The position numbers and the translations under genes are program-made. DNA of 28,237 nt, taken from Actinobacteria bacterium UBA3120 (lineage in GTDB: Bacteria; Actinomycetota; Actinomycetes; S36-B12). The notes beneath the pieces were generated by a model. It made no database searches. It was not told the origin of the DNA and worked only from the letters and a program-made list of their open reading frames with translations. Positions 26,570-28,237 of this stretch are shown piece by piece (the stretch's first letter is position 1; every line of letters starts with the position of its first letter). Location of the stretch: contig DEZY01000126.1 of NCBI GenBank assembly GCA_002365735.1, positions 13,454 to 41,690 of the forward strand. The letters run 5' to 3'.

Positions 26570-28191
26570 ACTTGCTCAATCATTTCGCCGTACACCTCAC
26601 GCAAACGACCTTTGGCAATTTTCCCGCTTGCCGAGCGCGGTAAGTTTCCAACGATGCGAATCTGGGTTGGGCATTTAAATCGTGCAAGGGATTTGGCAAC
26701 AGCTTCGGAGATCAATTCGACTGTGGCCCCAGATCCCGGCGCCAACACGACGAGCGCGCTCACCCCTTCGCCTGTTTCGGCGTCAGGTCGACCCAGAACC
26801 GCGGCCTCTGCAATATCGTCGAGCGCTTCAAGGGCCACTTCAACCTCGCGCGGGAAAACATTGAAGCCGTTGACAACTATCAACTCACGTCGACGATCAA
26901 CCAAATGCAACGCACCAGTTTCATCTTGGTAACCAATGTCTCCCGTGCCAAACCACCCTTGAGAGTCGGGTCCGCCATCGCGGTCAGGCCAGTAACCCAG
27001 GAAAACTCCTGGACCCTTCACCCAGATCTCCCCCGGATCACCAATTTCAGAATCTTCTCCCGAGTCCGCCACAATTCGAATAGCTGTTCCAGAAATTGGT
27101 AAACCCACGCAACCTGGGCGAGCTCGAGAATCAACGACCGTTGACGCAATGACCGGGGATGCTTCCGTCATGCCATAACCCTCAAAAATACGCATGCCTG
27201 TGAGCTCCTCAAAACGATTGAAAACTTCCACTGGCAATGGAGCCCCTCCGCTGGAGAGCAATCGGACCGGGCGCATTGCAGTCGCAACGAAGGGAACTCG
27301 CGACCACATCAGGTACATTGCCGGAGCGCCAGCGACCGTTGTTACATGTTCGCGAGAAATTACGTCAAGGGACTCAGCGGCATCAAAGCGGTCAAGAATG
27401 ACCACCGACGCACCCGCCGCAATTGCCACTGTTAGAACCGTATTCAACCCATACACGTGAAATAGCGGCAAGACTGCGAGCACCGTGTCTTCAGCACTCA
27501 CGATTGGTGGGTTACGTAACTCAAGCAATGCAGAAACGTTGCTCACCAAATTGGCGTTGGTGAGCATGGCCCCTTTTTGGCTTCCGCCAAAACCCGAAGT
27601 GAACAGAAGTAGGCCGAGATCGTCGGGTGCAATTTGTGGGAAGACAATTTGCAAGTCAGATTTGCGAGTCAAGTTCCGAATCGAATCTTTGACCAATTTC
27701 CGAATTGACTCGCGAGCCGAAGTTATCTCTTCGCACAGCATTGCTGGACAAGAATCCGGGACCGAGCCCGCACCCAGTTCTGCAAATTTAGCTGACACCA
27801 AAAGGACCTTGGCTTTGGATATCTCAAGGATTTCCGTGATTTCCGAAGACGTATATTCAGGATTCAACGGGATGGGAACCAGTCCGGCGCGAACAATTCC
27901 GAAATAGGAAACTACGAACTCAATTGAGTTCTCCATCAGCATGGCAACGCGATCACCGCTGCGCGAAGGGTCTAGCCCCCCGTGTAGTAGCGCAGCTGCT
28001 GTCGCGCTCACTCGAGAATCCAAAGCAGAGTAGGAAACGCGCTCACCGGATTCCACTTCAATTAACGCAATTCGTTCTGGATCATTGAGTGCCGAGTTTC
28101 GCAAAAAATCAGCAACCGTCACCACGCGATTGACCGCCACAGTTCCGCTACCTAAATTTACCGCGTTCACACACCGAGTTTGCCACATCAC
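26566..28191 (-). CDS. acyl-CoA synthetase (AMP-forming, FadD-like)
   Basis: A 541-residue member of the ANL superfamily, probably activating a fatty or other carboxylic acid to its CoA thioester with ATP. Visible motifs are the phosphate loop FTSGFGGSQKG (197-207, with K206), the adenylate motif YGMTEASP, the hinge region VDRRRELIVVNGFNVFP and the C-terminal RSASGKI with catalytic K524. In the loop the usual SGTTGxPKG is changed to SGFGGSQKG, which may affect ATP handling. The start is uncertain: GTG 28191, ATG 28188 and GTG 28140 are possible, the last giving a start closer to the conserved VTVADFL region. The substrate cannot be read from sequence. Confidence 0.88.
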   Translation of the reverse strand: MMWQTRCVNAVNLGSGTVAVNRVVTVADFLRNSALNDPERIALIEVESGERVSYSALDSRVSATAAALLHGGLDPSRSGDRVAMLMENSIEFVVSYFGIVRAGLVPIPLNPEYTSSEITEILEISKAKVLLVSAKFAELGAGSVPDSCPAMLCEEITSARESIRKLVKDSIRNLTRKSDLQIVFPQIAPDDLGLLLFTSGFGGSQKGAMLTNANLVSNVSALLELRNPPIVSAEDTVLAVLPLFHVYGLNTVLTVAIAAGASVVILDRFDAAESLDVISREHVTTVAGAPAMYLMWSRVPFVATAMRPVRLLSSGGAPLPVEVFNRFEELTGMRIFEGYGMTEASPVIASTVVDSRARPGCVGLPISGTAIRIVADSGEDSEIGDPGEIWVKGPGVFLGYWPDRDGGPDSQGWFGTGDIGYQDETGALHLVDRRRELIVVNGFNVFPREVEVALEALDDIAEAAVLGRPDAETGEGVSALVVLAPGSGATVELISEAVAKSLARFKCPTQIRIVGNLPRSASGKIAKGRLREVYGEMIEQV

Positions 28192-28237
28192 CGGATCTGG
28201 GGACGCACGGTGAGTACTCTTTCTCTGTGTCGCCCGA

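Noticed and set aside
1..28237. tRNA genes, CRISPR arrays, insertion sequences, prophage or defence genes
   Set aside because: None seen: every stretch is accounted for by housekeeping respiratory and cofactor genes, and no repeats or transposase-like proteins are present.

Overview
This window comes from an actinobacterium with intermediate GC: three 60-base lines counted by hand gave about 52%. The gene order (Rex/redox block, cytochrome c maturation, menaquinone genes, 14-gene-type complex I operon), the frequent GTG starts and the apparently leaderless transcripts all point to Actinobacteria. Very tight packing and moderate GC suggest a streamlined planktonic lineage such as the Nanopelagicales/acI group. 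That placement is an inference, not proven here. There are no tRNA, rRNA, CRISPR or insertion-sequence features. The largest gene-free gap is 237 bases.

Positions 1-10354 (minus strand) hold the proton-pumping NADH dehydrogenase operon, read right to left as nuoA-B-C-D-E-F-G-H-I-J-K and the first codons of nuoL. Nearly every junction is a 1-base (TAATG/TAGTG) or 4-base (ATGA) overlap. All the Fe-S ligands checked are present. Just upstream of nuoA lies a near-perfect operator for the NADH-sensing repressor Rex, whose gene lies 16 kb away in the same window.

Positions 10458-18507 hold the menaquinone genes, split into three outward-reading blocks: menG (minus, leading into nuo), menF (plus), menB-menC-menD (minus) and menE-menA (plus). 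Together they cover nearly all of the classical o-succinylbenzoate route that makes the quinone reduced by complex I. menH and menI are not here. Several start codons (menB, menE, menF, less clearly menG) sit exactly 6 bases after a -10-like hexamer, the geometry of leaderless transcripts.

Positions 18400-19190 hold two small membrane-protein genes, a DUF4229 protein overlapping the end of menA antisense and a PLDc_N-domain protein.

Positions 19214-28191 (minus strand) hold a redox/cytochrome block: an acyl-CoA synthetase and a glutaredoxin-like gene, then a strong promoter and rex, a cobA/hemD-type fusion, a histidine phosphatase, a lipoprotein thioredoxin (ResA-like), ccdA, resB and ccsB, the last three with ResA forming a System II cytochrome c assembly set. 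In most actinobacteria this locus also carries hemA and hemC between rex and hemD, and hemB and hemL between hemD and the phosphatase gene. Here all four are missing and the flanking genes are fused with 4-base overlap or 5-base spacing. The cell therefore keeps heme-consuming machinery at a locus that has lost the early heme-making genes. This is the most interesting observation in the window and fits the heme auxotrophy known in abundant freshwater actinobacteria.
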